A DNA stretch of 64,000 nt from Anniella stebbinsi (taxonomy: Eukaryota > Chordata > Lepidosauria > Squamata > Anniellidae), in contig JARDYH010000001.1 of the NCBI GenBank assembly GCA_029215795.1, forward strand, positions 403,533,154 through 403,597,153, in the 5' to 3' direction. Shown here piece after piece: positions 62,846 through 64,000 of this stretch. Each line of letters starts with the position of its first letter. The first letter of the stretch is position 1. A program made the position numbers and the translations under genes. A model generated the notes under the pieces. That model saw only the letters and a program-made list of their open reading frames with translations, was not told the DNA's origin and searched no databases.

Positions 62846-63556
62846 GACTTTAGGGGAGGGCGCCACTTATTCCTTGGCTGAACCACCACTTAACAACCAA
62901 GTGGTACAAAAGGTGAGTGGAGAACACATCATTCCCAAACAAGCTCACCCCAACATTTGAGTATAACTGCGACAGCAGCAAAACTATCTCAAGCCATGCA
63001 GCTGACCCAAAGCAGAAGGGGGGAAAAACAGAAAGAAACTGGATAAATTAAATAAAAGCAAAGCAAACAATCAATGTTATCTCTTACAACAGAGTGGAGT
63101 GTGGACAATGCACAGCAGATGCGATGAGCAAGCCTAGAAAAGAACACAAAAGCAATTGGGGACTGATGAGATTTAGGATCAGGGTAAGGAAAAGTCATGA
63201 CAGCATTGAAGCTCAAACCACACATGGTGTTCATCATGTGCAGTTTTACAACCAATGTCCTCTTTTCTTAAAGCTGCTCTGAAATGTCCCGCAGGAGGCT
63301 AGAACGGAGCAGGACGGGCATCTCAACGTTATAATCATGGCTAAGTTCCCATAGATGCTTCAGGCCCCATGGGGGTGGGGAGATATGGGGATCCATTTCC
63401 TTTCCCCTATGGGGCTAGGAGCAGCTTGGAGGAGGCAATTTTGAGGTGAGGAATTGGTGGAGAGAGAATCGTTCAGATGTCTCCATCTCTTGCACACCAG
63501 TCTCCCGTCACTAATGGAAGCCTGGGCAGCCTACTGTTCCTTTTCTCTCTCCAAAA
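62846..63556. other. Unrecognised sequence
   Basis: No element is recognised. Confidence 0.35.
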
Positions 63557-63557
63557 G

Positions 63558-63604
<47 letters not shown>
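63558..63604. repeat. (AAT)n microsatellite
   Basis: About 16 AAT units. The Ile and Leu runs of the overlapping frames derive from it. Confidence 0.97.
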
Positions 63605-63605
<1 letters not shown>

Positions 63606-63699
63606 TACAGCATGGGACACCTTTCAAACCTGTGGGTCTGTTTTCACATAAAACAAACTTGGTTTTTTTGCATGATGTTCTTAATTTGTTTTGCATTTT

Positions 63700-63721
63700 T
63701 CACACACACACACACACACAC
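63700..63721. repeat. (CA)n microsatellite
   Basis: About 11 CA units. Confidence 0.95.
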
Positions 63722-63777
63722 TGAATTGAAACAACCTATTTGGATGTAAGTGAAATGGCTTTGAAGTGATCCATGCC

Positions 63778-63945
63778 ATTTTGGACCAGCTCGACAAGAG
63801 TTCCATCTAGTCCAACATCTTGTTTCCCACAGCGGCCAGGCAGGTGTCTCTGGGAAGCCCGCGAGCCGGGCATGCAATCAATAACCCTGCCCAGTATTCA
63901 GCGGCACGCTGCTTGAACATGCACGACACCAAGAAAATCAACAGG
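63778..63945 (-). mobile_element. CR1 LINE 3' UTR, antisense fragment
   Basis: AGAGTTCCATCTAGTCCAAC, ATCTTGTTTCCCACAGCGGC, CAGGCAGGTGTCTCTGGGA and CAGTATTCAGCGGCACGCTG follow the antisense order of the second CR1 subfamily (compare 30551). Confidence 0.8.
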
Positions 63946-64000
63946 TGAAGGTTTTTCCCCTGCTCAGAAAGACAACGTTCAGGAAAACTTCACCCATTGG

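Overview
This window looks like noncoding nuclear DNA from a squamate reptile, most likely a lizard. I find no supportable host protein-coding exon, tRNA gene, rRNA gene or CRISPR array. The lineage is inferred from the repeat content: CR1 LINE tails ending in ATTCTATGA units, L2-like LINE tails with (AATA)n, MIR-type and 5S-derived SINEs, several hAT-type foldback MITE families, and dense microsatellites. I matched these from memory of amniote repeats, not by a database search. The species cannot be fixed from this sequence.

Layout. 1-4.0 kb is mostly unrecognised DNA with one decayed repeat. 4.0-12.7 kb is repeat-rich: a LINE tail, SINE, foldback MITEs, two CR1 tails, and two closely spaced insertions of one hAT-type palindromic MITE (8604-8923 and 9146-9464). 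12.7-17.5 kb is largely unique. 17.5-18.9 kb holds a hAT element inside an older repeat, then a second hAT element with a perfect 8-bp target duplication. 19-23.4 kb is mixed, with a possible LTR fragment. 24.5-34.9 kb alternates CR1, SINE and LINE tails with unique stretches, ending in a SINE split by two later insertions. 35-44.9 kb carries CR1 and L2 tails, palindromes and an LTR-like segment. 45.7-49.4 kb is the most intricate part: a CR1 copy interrupted by a LINE tail and by a complete 779-bp solo LTR, followed by two hAT MITEs 38 bp apart. 49.4-64 kb is poorer in young repeats and contains the most conserved-looking noncoding stretches.

The reading frames present are explained by chance, by microsatellites, or by LINE and LTR remnants. 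The informative ones are the CR1 ORF2 C-terminus (45.9-46.2, 48.4-48.6 and 35.5-35.7 kb), the L2-type C-terminus with a VAPxLWN motif (34.4, 39.5 and 44.8 kb), a LINE C-terminus ending LFxQAYPxxF-stop (11.5, 31.2 and 33.8 kb), and an acidic 98-residue frame opening four bases inside the solo LTR.

Best signals for follow-up: the hAT MITE family whose central loop is inverted in one of three copies; the near-perfect 179-bp palindrome at 38135-38313; the LTR-borne reading frame; and candidate conserved noncoding elements near 29.6, 57.5 and 60.6 kb. I did not find a clear new multi-gene system.
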